Assembly (NCBI RefSeq): GCF_008017805.1 | Contig: NZ_VRTT01000002.1 | Span: 124,001-188,000 of the forward strand | Reading direction: 5' to 3' | From: Paenibacillus sp. N3.4 | GTDB taxonomy: Bacteria; Bacillota; Bacilli; Paenibacillales; NBRC-103111 | Length of the DNA: 64,000 bases | In this document: positions 35,020 to 43,909 of the stretch, piece by piece | Layout of the letters: the number at the start of each line of letters is the position of its first letter | How positions within the stretch are numbered: the stretch's first letter is position 1 | The notes under the pieces: model-generated | The model's input: the letters and a program-made list of their open reading frames with translations, nothing else | Databases searched by the model: none | What the model was told of the DNA's origin: nothing | Program-made: the position numbers and the translations under genes

Positions 35020-35571
35020 TTATTTCACTACACCGCAAGCAATTCGTTTGCCCGAATTACCGGTTGGATCTGTCTTCAGATCATCCTCTTTTTCATGAAT
35101 AATGAGACTAGCACCACCCGATTGAAGCAAAGAGTTTGGTTTGTGTGGAAGTAGAACCACAGCCTTCGTAACCGCATTGAAATTACCATTTCCTTGCTCA
35201 TCTACGATCAGATTGGGAAGATCCCCTGCATGTGGACCTTTCGGGTTAAGAAAACCATGCTGTTTCTTGAATGGATTGAAGTGTGCCCCTGCGGAATCAA
35301 AACTTGGAGCTTCACAAATTGCTTTTTCGTGAAAATGGATACCATGCTTACCAGGTGTCAGCCCGCTAACTCGGACATCAATCCGTACCCCATCTGCAAC
35401 AGGCATTAGCCTGGCTTGCCCAATGGATTGACCATTGCTTCCCATTATTGGCACATTAATCTCTGCAGGAAGTGGTGCTGCCTCACTTGTCGCCATACTT
35501 TTGACGGTTTGACAACCACTCAGTACAAGCAGTCCCAGACTAACAGACACAATCAATTTGACGGATTTCAT
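35020..35571 (-). CDS. sodC: Cu/Zn superoxide dismutase-like lipoprotein
   Basis: 183 aa from ATG 35571, with GGGAGGT nine bases upstream. Lipobox L-V-L-S-G-C (about 14-19). Metal ligands are visible in G-I-H-F-H-E, A-H-F-N-P, H-G-x-x-N-P-K-G-P-H-A-G-D-L-P-N-L, and the closing I-I-H-E-x-x-D-D. The disulfide cysteines (A-I-C-E; I-A-C-G) are present. Some Gram-positive members (YojM of B. subtilis) lack a copper ligand; here all canonical histidines seem present. Surface-anchored defence against superoxide. Confidence 0.92.
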   Translation of the reverse strand: MKSVKLIVSVSLGLLVLSGCQTVKSMATSEAAPLPAEINVPIMGSNGQSIGQARLMPVADGVRIDVRVSGLTPGKHGIHFHEKAICEAPSFDSAGAHFNPFKKQHGFLNPKGPHAGDLPNLIVDEQGNGNFNAVTKAVVLLPHKPNSLLQSGGASLIIHEKEDDLKTDPTGNSGKRIACGVVK

Positions 35572-35689
35572 AAAGCGACTACCTCCCAAGGAACTTTTCT
35601 ATTTACATATTCTCCCCTTAGGATGCACATCTGCATTCAGCAGTAACCATACCTAACAAACAATTTTTCACAATAAATATTTACAAAAA

Positions 35690-35734
35690 AAAAGGAAAGA
35701 TCTTTAAGGAGCGTCAGGAGTTCTTTCCTTTTCA
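35690..35734 (-). terminator. Orphan terminator between divergent genes
   Basis: GGAAAGA (35694-35700) pairs with TCTTTCC (35722-35728); on the minus strand nine T's follow. It lies upstream of sodC, so it would end a short minus-strand transcript starting near the Fur-like box, or act as a leader attenuator. Confidence 0.5.
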
Positions 35735-35739
35735 TCTAC

Positions 35740-35754
35740 TGATAATCGTTATCA
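35740..35754. promoter_or_regulatory. Fur-box-like sequence
   Basis: TGATAATCGTTATCA differs from the Bacillus Fur consensus TGATAATNATTATCA at one position and is itself nearly palindromic. It lies between sodC and the chemoreceptor gene, next to an orphan terminator. Confidence 0.55.
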
Positions 35755-35984
35755 TCCATTTAACTCTAATATAGCACCCGCGATAGTAAAATCGATAAAA
35801 GGTGATACATCTTTGGACAAATCAGTGATGAACATCCTCGCCCAGCTAGATCATAGAAAAAATCTATACTCGGACATAGTTTTTATTGATAAATTTAACA
35901 TTTTCATTGAACACCGCTAACCTTCTCCGAATTAATATAAGTTAAACTAGCCCTATTATGTGTTTCACAAAACGGAGGGTAAGC

Positions 35985-37828
35985 ATGCACAACATCAAAT
36001 TCTCCAAGTGGAGGAACTGGATTCAACAACGCAATAAGGAGTGGCTAGGCTTGTGTAAAGCCGTATTCAGCGGAAACACTAGGAGTGTAATGGCAAAGGC
36101 AAAACCCTTTACTGTACGTAAAAAATTGCTGGGCTCTTTTCTGATTACGATCGTTTTGTCAGCAATTGTCGGCTTTACTGGGTTGGTTAATATGTCGTTC
36201 ATGCAAAAATTAACAGGAGAGATTACCAACTCTTCCTTGCAGGGAATAGATACAATCAACAAAATTAATTTACTTGCGCAACAAATGTTAGCTTTACAGG
36301 CTACGATGATTATGGAACCGAATGAGGAGAATAAAAGCAGTTCACCCCGCAGTCCGGTGCGATTTTCAAGCAAATCGACGATAATTTGATGCTTTACAGC
36401 AAAAAAGTGCAAAGTGACGAGGAACGAGTGCATGTTGGACAATTGAAGGCGAAATGGTCTGCCTATAAGGATGTATACTCTGATTCATTCATTATGGCAA
36501 CACGGGTCAATTTTGTGGAAGGTGCTGGTGCCTATGCTGACCAGATATCCAAGATGTTAAAGAAGTCGAAAGAAGCCTATGAATCGATGCAGCAAGAGAT
36601 CGATGCCCTGGGCAAACTGAATTATGACGGTGCTGTAACTTTATCCAGAAATAGTGAGGGCCTCTACTACAGCGCTATTCGCAATACGGGAATCGCGGTA
36701 TCTCTTGCTGTCATTCTCTCCATTGGTCTGGCGCTCTTCATCTCAGCCAACATTGCCGAGCCAGTGAGGCAAGTATCCGGCACTCTGCAGAAAATTGCCG
36801 AGGGAGATCTTTCTTCCACTGCTATTAACGTCAAAAACCGCGATGAAATCGGGCTTTTGATTCATTCATTGAATCGTATGACCCTGAATCTCCGAGGTAC
36901 GATTATCCAGATACGCGACACGTCCGATACCGTCGCAGCGTCCTCCGATCAACTCCTCGAACATTGCGAACGCAATGTTCAGGCAGCTGGTGAGGTGAAG
37001 CAATCCATAGAGAGCGTAGCTGCAGGAGCAAGCGATCAGATGTTGGGTGCTGAACAAACCAGCATGGCCATTGATCAAATTATAGGAGGACTTCAAAAAA
37101 TTGCAGACTCCACAGGAGAAGTTTCGTCAATGGCAGCGGAAGCCTCTCTGCAAGCTAAGAAAGGCGACTCCTCTGTACAAACAGTCGTTCATGTTATGCA
37201 TAACATTAGCGAAGCCGTCGTCCGCGGAGAAAAAGGGATTCGCAAACTGGAGGAACATTCTCGCGATATCGGAAACATTGTCAATCTGATTGGAGATTTA
37301 TCTCAGCAAACCAATTTGCTAGCCCTGAATGCCGCGATTGAATCAGCACGGGCAGGAGAATACGGAAGAGGTTTCGCTGTTGTTGCTCAAGAAGTAAAGA
37401 AACTATCTGAGCAATCAGCTAATGCGGTTAAGCATATAGGCGCAATGATCAAGCAGATCCAAACGGATACGCACCAAGTAGCAATTACGATGAAGCAGGG
37501 GCTAGGCGAGGTAGATAAGGGACTGGAGAGCATTGGGCAAGTGGAAGTATCCTTTGCGAACATTGTTTCATCAGCGGAGGATGTCAATCGCAGCATTCAG
37601 GGAGCAGCAACTGCCGCTCAAGTGCTGGCAGCAAGCTCTATGCAGGTGTCCGTAACCATCGAGGAGATGAACACCATCGCTCAGAGTTCGGCTTCTTCTG
37701 CAACGGCGGTTGCCGCAACGACCGGAAGGCAGCTCGATTCTCTTAACGGCATGGCAGGTTCCGCCCATTCGTTAAGCAACATTTCTCAGAACTTGAGACA
37801 ATCGGTCAATCATTTTAAAGTAAGCTAA
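35985..37828 (+). pseudogene. Methyl-accepting chemotaxis protein, frameshifted
   Basis: ATG 35985 has GGAGGG five bases upstream. A basic cytosolic start of about 45 residues precedes TM1 (L-L-G-S-F-L-I-T-I-V-L), an extracellular four-helix-bundle-like region, TM2, a HAMP domain (E-P-V-R-Q-V-S...G-D-L), and the signalling hairpin ([19 protein letters not shown]). The frame shifts near 36333: restoring one A in AATAAAAGC joins the two frames into 614 aa. The ligand is unknown. Strong terminator downstream. Confidence 0.88.
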
Positions 37829-37853
37829 TAAACGGATAACTATTTCTGAAGAA

Positions 37854-37897
37854 AAAAAGTTAAAGGACCATTTATATAAAGTCCTTTAACTTTTATT
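37854..37897 (+). terminator. Rho-independent terminator
   Basis: AAAGTTAAAGGAC / GTCCTTTAACTTT stem with a 12-base loop, followed by TTATT; ends the chemoreceptor gene. Confidence 0.8.
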
Positions 37898-37960
37898 CAT
37901 TGTATGCCGGCCACTCATTATACGAAGCAATCATATAGACATATTCTTTCTTATTTGCAG

Positions 37961-37996
37961 AAAAAAGCCCAAAATCTTTCGATTTCAGGCTTTTTA
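37961..37996 (-). terminator. Rho-independent terminator
   Basis: On the minus strand AAAAAGCCTGAAATC pairs with GATTTTGGGCTTTTTT; ends the 38014-38340 gene. Confidence 0.75.
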
Positions 37997-38013
37997 AATC
38001 CTATGAATCCCAC

Positions 38014-38340
38014 TTATAAAATCGTCATCAATTTAGCAATCGTCTGCAGATTTTCCAATTTGCGTTTGTAGAAATGAAACTCTACTTTCGCATGCTCGAC
38101 AGCATCCTCCATGAGCAGAACTTGTTGCTGGAGCTCCCTGGTGTAAGGCCACATTTCTGCTTGACGGTGCAGGTCGTTCTTTCCTGTAACTAACCCCTCG
38201 CTGATGACTTCGCACTCTTTGGACAAAAGTCGATGTTTCGCCCATGCAAGTTCAGACACTGCGTCCACGAAGATGACTTCTGCTTGCTTTACTAGTTCAG
38301 GAACAAGTTGTAGCTCCAAAATAACATCCGACCGATTCAT
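38014..38340 (-). CDS. Conserved hypothetical helical protein
   Basis: 108 aa from ATG 38340, seven bases after AGGAGG (the frame is open upstream to 38421). All-helical, with a heptad-like pattern (L-Q-Q-Q-V-L-L-M-E-D-A-V-E-H-A-K-V-E-F) suggesting a coiled coil. Soluble. Family not recognised. Single gene with its own terminator. Confidence 0.6.
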   Translation of the reverse strand: MNRSDVILELQLVPELVKQAEVIFVDAVSELAWAKHRLLSKECEVISEGLVTGKNDLHRQAEMWPYTRELQQQVLLMEDAVEHAKVEFHFYKRKLENLQTIAKLMTIL

Positions 38341-38533
38341 TCGGATTCCTCCTATTAGCTCAGCAATTTGATGTTTTTGCTGCTTCGCCACATATATATA
38401 TTCAAAGAAAAAATAAAACATGCTTACCCGCCTTGACGGGCAATATTATAACATCAAAACACTTTTTTCGACCTTTCTCGCTAACGCATTTCTTCATTAT
38501 CTGACAATTCTATTAATTAATTATTAAATCTAT

Positions 38534-38582
38534 TAAAAGCGCTTTCAACCCCCTTGTCCTTTCCGCATAAAGGAGATAGAAT
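38534..38582 (+). promoter_or_regulatory. Promoter with upstream cre-like box
   Basis: TTGTCC (38554-38559), 17-base spacer, TAGAAT (38577-38582). Upstream, TAAAAGCGCTTTCA (38534-38547) differs from the palindromic cre TGAAAGCGCTTTCA at one base, so CcpA control is possible. Confidence 0.55.
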
Positions 38583-38612
38583 GATACTATACGTAGCCGA
38601 GGAGGTGACAAT

Positions 38613-38771
38613 ATGAGCCAAGAGGAAGAAAATGTTGTATCCCAAAATGAAGAAGAAATTGCCAACGAGTCCACCGAAGAAGAGGTGAGCCAAGAGGCGG
38701 AAGAAGAAGCAACAGACGCGGTTGAAGAACTCGCTGCTGCTGACGAAAGCACGGAATCCGAAGAGGAATAA
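38613..38771 (+). CDS. 52-residue glutamate-rich acidic protein
   Basis: ATG 38613 follows GAGGAGGTGA, an excellent ribosome site, and a sigma-A-type promoter lies upstream. About 23 of 52 residues are Glu or Asp; no hydrophobic core, so probably disordered. A terminator follows (38793). Function unknown. This acidic frame also explains the Ser-rich minus-strand readings there, which are antisense shadows. Confidence 0.65.
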   Translation: MSQEEENVVSQNEEEIANESTEEEVSQEAEEEATDAVEELAAADESTESEEE

Positions 38772-38792
38772 TACATATTTCAAATATAAGTT

Positions 38793-38820
38793 CCCCCTCC
38801 TAACCGGTGGGGGTTTATTG
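38793..38820 (+). terminator. Rho-independent terminator
   Basis: CCCCC.CC and GG.GGGGG form a stem with one mismatch, followed by TTTATT. Confidence 0.6.
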
Positions 38821-38876
38821 ATATTAGAGGACAAAAATCAGCCCAAACGGATTTTTCCTTGTATCACATATTTTAA

Positions 38877-38906
38877 TGAATAAATATTCTGAACTTTCAA
38901 ATAATA
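38877..38906 (+). promoter_or_regulatory. Possible sigma-G promoter of the SASP gene
   Basis: TGAATA (38877-38882), 17-base spacer, AATAATA (38900-38906), close to the sigma-G elements TGAATA and CATNNTA expected for a spore-protein gene. Confidence 0.45.
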
Positions 38907-38938
38907 ATCATGTACCAAAAAAAAGGAGATGATTATGA

Positions 38939-39145
38939 ATGGCTAGCAACACTTTAGTCGTACAACAAGCCAAAGCAGCACTCGATCAACTGAAGTATGA
39001 AGTCGCTCAAGAAATTGGTGTTCCTCTCTCTCCAAATGGCTACAACGGCAATTTAGCAACACGCGATGCTGGCGCGATAGGCGGCAACATTACGAAACGG
39101 TTAGTACAAATCGCAGAACAGCAACTTTCCAGCTTCAAACGCTAA
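38939..39145 (+). CDS. Alpha/beta-type small acid-soluble spore protein
   Basis: 68 aa. A-K-A-A-L-D-Q-L-K-Y-E-V-A-Q-E-I-G-V (about 11-28) holds the GPR protease cleavage region, and N-L-x-T-R-D-A-G-x-I-G-G-x-x-x-K-R-L-V (about 39-57) is the DNA-binding signature of SspA-D proteins. These coat and protect spore DNA. Preceded by AAAAGGAGATG and a possible sigma-G promoter; followed by a strong terminator. Establishes a spore-forming host. Confidence 0.95.
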   Translation: MASNTLVVQQAKAALDQLKYEVAQEIGVPLSPNGYNGNLATRDAGAIGGNITKRLVQIAEQQLSSFKR

Positions 39146-39173
39146 TTCTTCAGCAAAGAAGCAAGCATACAGA

Positions 39174-39228
39174 CAAAAAAGACGGTTCACTCGATCCTCC
39201 TTAGAGTGAAGCTCGTCTTTTTTTCTTT
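39174..39228 (+). terminator. Rho-independent terminator
   Basis: AAAAAAGACG.TTCACTC pairs with GAGTGAA.CGTCTTTTTTT around a 12-base loop; very strong. Confidence 0.88.
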
Positions 39229-39295
39229 TTTATGAGTAAATAGTTCGTTTTTATGGTATGGTTACGGTAGAAGAGCTCGAAAGAAGGATACCTCG

Positions 39296-39613
39296 ATGAT
39301 ATTAACGAGAGAAGATTTAATTGATCATTTCTTTGCCATGATCCGCAAATTTGATCGTACCGGCATTGACTTATTTGAAGTGAAATCATTTTTCAACAAA
39401 GTTTCCGAAGTTCGTTTGTTCACGCCACCCACCGTCGAATTCATGACCGTTCTAAAAACATATCGTTCTATTCTGTTTCATGAATTCAAAAGATCCCTTG
39501 TACCGAGTACAAGTATGTGGTTTATTGCGAATGTTAGCATGGATGTTGGCGAGGCGCTAGTAAGTTTGGGAATTACAGATGTCGATCATCTGGAGAGGTG
39601 CGTCAAAGGATAA
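39296..39613 (+). CDS. Conserved hypothetical protein
   Basis: 105 aa from ATG 39296 behind AAAGAAGG. Helical, soluble, with Phe-rich start (D-H-F-F-A-M-I-R-K-F) and F-T-P-P-T-V-E-F-M in the middle; ends L-G-I-T-D-V-D-H-L. I know no named family. Own terminator; the SASP terminator is upstream. Confidence 0.6.
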   Translation: MILTREDLIDHFFAMIRKFDRTGIDLFEVKSFFNKVSEVRLFTPPTVEFMTVLKTYRSILFHEFKRSLVPSTSMWFIANVSMDVGEALVSLGITDVDHLERCVKG

Positions 39614-39623
39614 TGGTAAAGGC

Positions 39624-39672
39624 AAAAAAGTCTCCCTTTCGTGGTATTTGACCACAAAAGGGAGACTTTTTT
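39624..39672. terminator. Strong bidirectional terminator
   Basis: AAAAAAGTCTCCCTTT and AAAGGGAGACTTTTTT flank an inner GTGGT/ACCAC stem, between convergent genes. Confidence 0.9.
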
Positions 39673-39684
39673 ACATTCAACACG

Positions 39685-40113
39685 TTATTCTACAACAATC
39701 TTGACCTTAGTTCCATCCTTATATTTCTCCAATTGATTGGCAATCCATGATCCTGCGCCGCGATTGTCCGACGGACTTATATATTCGATATCTGCGCCTT
39801 GACCACCTTCGGCGCACATGGCCATCGGAAACTCATCTCGATCGAAACCTTTTTTAGTTGGAACACCCTTTAATGAATGTTTACGATTTTCTTCGGCACC
39901 CTTTCGATCAATGGTGCAGATATCTGGTTCTCCATGTCTAATAGCTGACTTGATATGTGCAGCTGTTTCCGGGAAACGTTCAGAAGGAACACTAAGAGTA
40001 ACTGTGGGTTGCCCATTAACATTTCTAAGAACCGCTAGAAAAGGATCTTTATTATAATAAAGGATGGAAAAGAGTAAGATAAATAGCAAAACATAGGTTA
40101 TTTTTTTATTCAT
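39685..40113 (-). CDS. nucB: NucA/NucB-type secreted deoxyribonuclease
   Basis: 142 aa from ATG 40113 (TTG 40125 would add four residues; neither has an ideal ribosome site). A signal/anchor helix (about 5-18) precedes the catalytic domain: D-I-C-T-I-D-R-x-[21 protein letters not shown]. The D-R-D-E-x-P motif is the NucB active site. NucB of Bacillus degrades DNA released by mother-cell lysis. Near the SASP gene, but on the other strand. Confidence 0.92.
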   Translation of the reverse strand: MNKKITYVLLFILLFSILYYNKDPFLAVLRNVNGQPTVTLSVPSERFPETAAHIKSAIRHGEPDICTIDRKGAEENRKHSLKGVPTKKGFDRDEFPMAMCAEGGQGADIEYISPSDNRGAGSWIANQLEKYKDGTKVKIVVE

Positions 40114-40144
40114 TCCTCGCAACATTCATTTGTTGGTTTAAAGA

Positions 40145-40420
40145 TTAAACCATATGAACCTTTCCGGCTTCATCCATCGTGAACTTCTCTCTTCTGACTC
40201 GAGTCTCGCCTTGATACAATTCAACAATTCGAACTGAAGCTACGGAATCATCGATCTGCAAACGCCAACCATTCGAATTTAATAAAGCGCAAACCTCATC
40301 AAACTCCATTAATTTATAGCCATAAAATCCACTAAGACCAGCCCATCTTTTCAAAAGGACCTTGGTTGAATGATTGAGCTTATCTGAAGTGGCCTCAATC
40401 GTTTTCTTTTTTGTTGTCAT
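40145..40420 (-). CDS. Hypothetical protein
   Basis: 91 aa from ATG 40420, eight bases after GGAGG. Basic N-terminus (T-T-K-K-K-T), then G-F-Y-G-Y-K-L-M-E-F-D-E-V-C-A-L-L and a beta-rich C-terminal half. Soluble, unrecognised. Confidence 0.5.
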   Translation of the reverse strand: MTTKKKTIEATSDKLNHSTKVLLKRWAGLSGFYGYKLMEFDEVCALLNSNGWRLQIDDSVASVRIVELYQGETRVRREKFTMDEAGKVHMV

Positions 40421-40778
40421 TTTTGTTGCCTCCATTTGTCTACAAGCAGTTTCTGAACAGAAACCCTTTTTCCTAATCTTATTACGCTTACCTATCCATA
40501 GATCTTTACCAACTTCAAACTCTTACCAAACAGATTCTTCTTCTTCAACTCTATATACTGGCAATAACTTAACCTCCACCTAAAAAAATAAATAGGGGCT
40601 GGTCAATCCACTCCCCATTATAACAAACTAAATAGCTAGATACCATCTAACAAAAGAAGGCTTAGATACCTAATATAGCCGATAGTTGCTAAAAAAGAAT
40701 GCATTCCACACTTAACCTTCCATTAATGGAACGAGAACTCATTAATATAAACCGAAGAGACTGATTAGATTAGATTGA
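40421..40778. other. Intergenic, no gene seen
   Basis: AT-rich, no frame with a ribosome site. A weak GGGG/CCCC hairpin at about 40593-40616 is the only structure noted. Confidence 0.4.
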
Positions 40779-41321
40779 TTAATTTTCATAAACTATTTGA
40801 TCATCCTTGTCGTAACCTGTTGCCTTTATTCCTGGCACTGTTCCATAATAGTAGGTAGAAACGACATACCATATCCTAAAGCCCAGACCAGAGTCAAAAA
40901 ATAGTGCATCTTCATTAAGATTCCATTCGTTGTCATAAGTTATATGTAATTTATTTATTTTTTCGTCGTTTACACTACCCCAAAATATATGGTAGCCTTT
41001 TCCTGCCTTTTTCATCTGCTCTAGATTAGCCCATGAAAACGTCACTGGAAATGAACTCGAAGCCTCCATTCCATGTCCAGATATCCACTTCCAATTCCCC
41101 TTATAATTCCTTGCCAGACCAACACCTACATCATTATTCAATCCTTCATAAAAAATAACTTCTCCATCTGTTAATTGGACTTTTTTAATAATTCCCTTTG
41201 ATTTAATGCCAGTAGCAACAAATGCTTGTTCAGGTGTTTTGTATGACTCTTCAGTGGTGCATCCAGTAAATATCAATATGGATACTATTAAAATAAACAA
41301 GACGTTAAAAAATTTGAACAT
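40779..41321 (-). CDS. Lipoprotein of unknown function
   Basis: 180 aa from ATG 41321. Signal helix with lipobox I-F-T-G-C (about 17-21). The mature part is beta-rich with G-V-G-L-A-R-N-Y-K-G-N-W-K-W and W-G-S-V-N-D-E-K-I, resembling small two-lobed lipoproteins of Bacillales that are probably surface ligand binders; the family is not recognised with certainty. Confidence 0.7.
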   Translation of the reverse strand: MFKFFNVLFILIVSILIFTGCTTEESYKTPEQAFVATGIKSKGIIKKVQLTDGEVIFYEGLNNDVGVGLARNYKGNWKWISGHGMEASSSFPVTFSWANLEQMKKAGKGYHIFWGSVNDEKINKLHITYDNEWNLNEDALFFDSGLGFRIWYVVSTYYYGTVPGIKATGYDKDDQIVYEN

Positions 41322-41583
41322 AGAGCCACTGTTCCTTTCATCTTGTATATAATGATCTAAGATGATCTAAACTTAAAATTGATTGTACACACCGAGATAA
41401 CCAGTGAATGCATGGACATCACACATGACGGCTCTTTCAAATAGCTGCTAGTTTAGGAGAATGCTATTTTAAGCGAAAATTGTAGTGGGCTTTATTTATT
41501 GTGGAAGAAAACAAGCGGGAAAACTGCAAATGTTGACCAGAAAAATGCATACTTGATGTGGTTTCTTTAATAGAGCTTCTCTT

Positions 41584-42294
41584 TTATTCAGAGAACGACG
41601 GAGATTTCAAGAACTTTTTTACTTTTTTCAAAAATTCACCTTCATAACCCTTTAAAAGTAAATCAATCTCAGCAAAATTTTTATTGTGAACCATATGCTT
41701 TAAATCACTATAATACTTTATTCCATTATTAAAACCACTGACATCCCTATTGATATTTTCAACATCTTTTTTATGATCATGTAATCCTTGAAGTATTATA
41801 TCCAAGTATCTTAAGCTGATCTCTGATTCGTGTTCTTTTAGAGCAGAAAACAAAATTAATTGTTGATGGAAATAACTTGTGAGTTGTGATGATTTGTCTA
41901 AAACCATTTTAGAGGTATTTAAACCATCGTAATATGGTAGAACTTTATCGATAAGTAATTTAATTATTTTGTTAGATGTCTCTTTATAGTTTAATTGTAT
42001 ATCGTACCAGTTATGTAAATCTGATTCAAAGAAACATAAACGTTTATTTGATCCGAGTGTATTATCATCAGTATTATTTAGAAAGAGCGGTCGAAAAGTT
42101 ACATTAATCGTCATTAATGGACTGTACGTATGTTTCTGGAAATTCAATTTCTGATACATACATCCATCAATTCTTACTAAGTTCAAAACACCTTTTTTCC
42201 TAAAACCGAAGGGCTTTAAAGCTTCGTACACATCCTCAATTATTTCCTTATAAATCTGATTGATTTCGCTACTTGTAAGGGCATTTTCACTCAT
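41584..42294 (-). CDS. DUF4304 domain protein
   Basis: 236 aa from ATG 42294 behind GGGAAG. Residues about 12-125 match the DUF4304 pattern: L-K-P-F-G-F-R-K-K-G, F-Q-K-H, F-x-P-L-F and an aromatic pair in H-N-W-Y-D-I. The second half is helical. DUF4304 proteins are often found beside toxin/immunity genes; no such partner is visible here. Confidence 0.75.
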   Translation of the reverse strand: MSENALTSSEINQIYKEIIEDVYEALKPFGFRKKGVLNLVRIDGCMYQKLNFQKHTYSPLMTINVTFRPLFLNNTDDNTLGSNKRLCFFESDLHNWYDIQLNYKETSNKIIKLLIDKVLPYYDGLNTSKMVLDKSSQLTSYFHQQLILFSALKEHESEISLRYLDIILQGLHDHKKDVENINRDVSGFNNGIKYYSDLKHMVHNKNFAEIDLLLKGYEGEFLKKVKKFLKSPSFSE

Positions 42295-42450
42295 ATAACT
42301 TCCCACCAATCTATATTCATGCTTTTTTTATTACATAGGCGCTTCTCAGGGAGAACGTGCAGAGTTTTTTCAGAAAACGGTTTACTTATTTTAACATTCG
42401 CCATAAATTTGTCAGTATCCTGCCCGTTCAATGAGCATTTATAGCTCTGG

Positions 42451-42570
42451 CTAAACAAGTTCCTCTTCAATAACTTCTTCTTCGTTAAAAATCATAAATG
42501 CGTACTTTAAGCATAGTAGTTGGTTCAGTTTTATTCCCATCTTCTCATAGAACACTCTATTGCCATTCAT
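42451..42570 (-). CDS. Possible 39-residue peptide, GNAT-tail-like
   Basis: ATG 42570 overlaps the preceding stop (ATGA), suggesting coupled translation. N-R-V-F-Y-E-K-M-G resembles the end of a GNAT acetyltransferase, so it may be a remnant. The tail is acidic (E-E-E-V-I-E-E-E). Confidence 0.3.
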   Translation of the reverse strand: MNGNRVFYEKMGIKLNQLLCLKYAFMIFNEEEVIEEELV

Positions 42571-42836
42571 TTGCTTACGTTTTGTTTATACCAATGGTGC
42601 TCTTTACCTTCAATTTCCTTTTCAATAATAGAAAGGATATCTTTTCGAGGTAATCCTTCATTCTCTAACTCACCATAACGTTTATGAAATAGTTCTTGTT
42701 GCATAAACGCATTACACGTCTTTTGCCCTTGCTGGTAACAAGCACATTGGTCTTTATTCACTAAACCTTGACCGTCATTTTTCTCATAGCAAAAGACTGA
42801 TTCTGCAATAATTTTTCCGATATCGATTCTACTCAA
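42567..42836 (-). CDS. Hypothetical protein with cysteines
   Basis: 89 aa from TTG 42836 behind GGAGGTGA. Cysteines at about 16, 31, 33 and 41, with C-A-C-Y-Q-Q-G-Q-K-T-C in the centre, could bind metal or form disulfides. No signal peptide. Not recognised. Confidence 0.5.
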   Translation of the reverse strand: MSRIDIGKIIAESVFCYEKNDGQGLVNKDQCACYQQGQKTCNAFMQQELFHKRYGELENEGLPRKDILSIIEKEIEGKEHHWYKQNVSK

Positions 42837-43375
42837 ATTTCACCTCCATTTCCTAAACGCCATCACCCTGTTTTGCCGCGTACTCTTCAAGATAGCCAAG
42901 CAACAAAACTACCTTTGTAGTTTATATGGAATATATTACATGTGTCGAACGATGGAAGGCAATACAAATATTCCCTTAATAATTTAGGATTTAAATGGGC
43001 TTGCGAGCGTGATTAGTGTTAGGTGATACTTGTATGAGGATCAATATACGGAAGCTATCTGAGGGCATTCTGGTGAATTTGAGTGAGTATTGAGTATAAG
43101 CGAAAATGCAACGTAAAAGAGACCCATTCATTAATTTAATTCTGAATGAGTCGCTTTTTAAGAGGCACTACACATGGAAAATACTCACAAAAATATATCA
43201 CATTTTCTTTAAATTTACATGAGATTAAATGAGACGATTGTTTCCTAAAGTAAAAAGAGTTGCAACTTTATTTTATGCCCCCCATTTCGCCCCCTGAAAC
43301 TAAGTCAATAATATATCTGAAAATAGATAACAAAAAAACCCTTAAAGAATAAGGGTTTTAATGCTTTTTGTGGTA
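42837..43375. other. Intergenic, one terminator-like hairpin
   Basis: No gene seen. At 43113-43161 AAAAGAGAC.CATTCA pairs with TGAATG.GTC.CTTTTT, with A and T runs on both sides, so it could work in either direction. A second AAAACCC/GGGTTTT hairpin lies at 43333-43360, just beyond the tRNA, and probably ends the tRNA transcript. Confidence 0.5.
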
Positions 43376-43448
43376 TGACCTGTAGTGGGCTCGAACCACT
43401 GACCCCTACCCTGTCAAGATAGTGCTCTCCCAGCTGAGCTAACAAGTC
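43376..43448 (-). tRNA. tRNA-Val (GAC)
   Basis: Acceptor GACTTGT/ACAGGTC, D arm with AGCTCAGCTGGGAGAGC, anticodon stem CTATC/GGTAG with loop TTGACAG, variable loop GGGTC and T arm with GGTTCGAGCCC form a complete cloverleaf. The discriminator A is followed by TACCA rather than CCA, so CCA is not directly encoded. Lone tRNA. Confidence 0.88.
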
Positions 43449-43637
43449 GTTTTGAAGACAATTAGTAATATATCAAGAATCAGCATAATTGTCAATATTA
43501 AATGAACAACCCAGAACTAGTGTATCTACCAAAACGCGGCAAATCTCTTATTTATGCCTTTAAAACGAGAAAGACTTTCTTCTTGTCTGAATTTATGGTA
43601 ACTTGATGTCATAAGAGCATTGGGAGGAACAAAGGAA

Positions 43638-43838
43638 ATGACTAAGCAACAGCATAGATGGAATTTACGTTTGAAGAGCAGCAATATGTTTTTGGGAACT
43701 GTTTATTTGGCAGATCCGTTACCGGAAGTGGAAGATATCATCATGATTGGTGATAAAAAATATACGATCCTTGAGCTTGAAAGTAATCGAGATGCAAGTG
43801 ACGTTTTCGTTGAAGAAGTGAAGAAAGAAAAGAAATAA
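43638..43838 (+). CDS. 66-residue hypothetical protein
   Basis: ATG 43638, with GGGAGG ten bases and AAAGGAA just upstream (frame open from 43620). Beta-rich (W-N-L-R-L-K-S-S-N-M-F-L; K-K-Y-T-I-L-E-L) with a basic tail. Followed by a terminator. Function unknown. Confidence 0.55.
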   Translation: MTKQQHRWNLRLKSSNMFLGTVYLADPLPEVEDIIMIGDKKYTILELESNRDASDVFVEEVKKEKK

Positions 43839-43855
43839 TATCAGACTATAAGTTG

Positions 43856-43901
43856 CAGAGCAGCCTACTGGAGATATCCGTTAGACTGCTCTGTTTTTTT
43901 C
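43856..43901 (+). terminator. Rho-independent terminator
   Basis: CAGAGCAG (43856-43863) pairs with CTGCTCTG (43886-43893), then TTTTTTT. Confidence 0.85.
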
Positions 43902-43909
43902 TGCTAACC

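Noticed and set aside
38513..38834. Ser-rich and Phe-rich minus-strand frames
   Set aside because: They are antisense to the acidic 52-residue gene, whose GAA/GAG codons read as TTC/CTC on the other strand; that gene has promoter, ribosome site and terminator.
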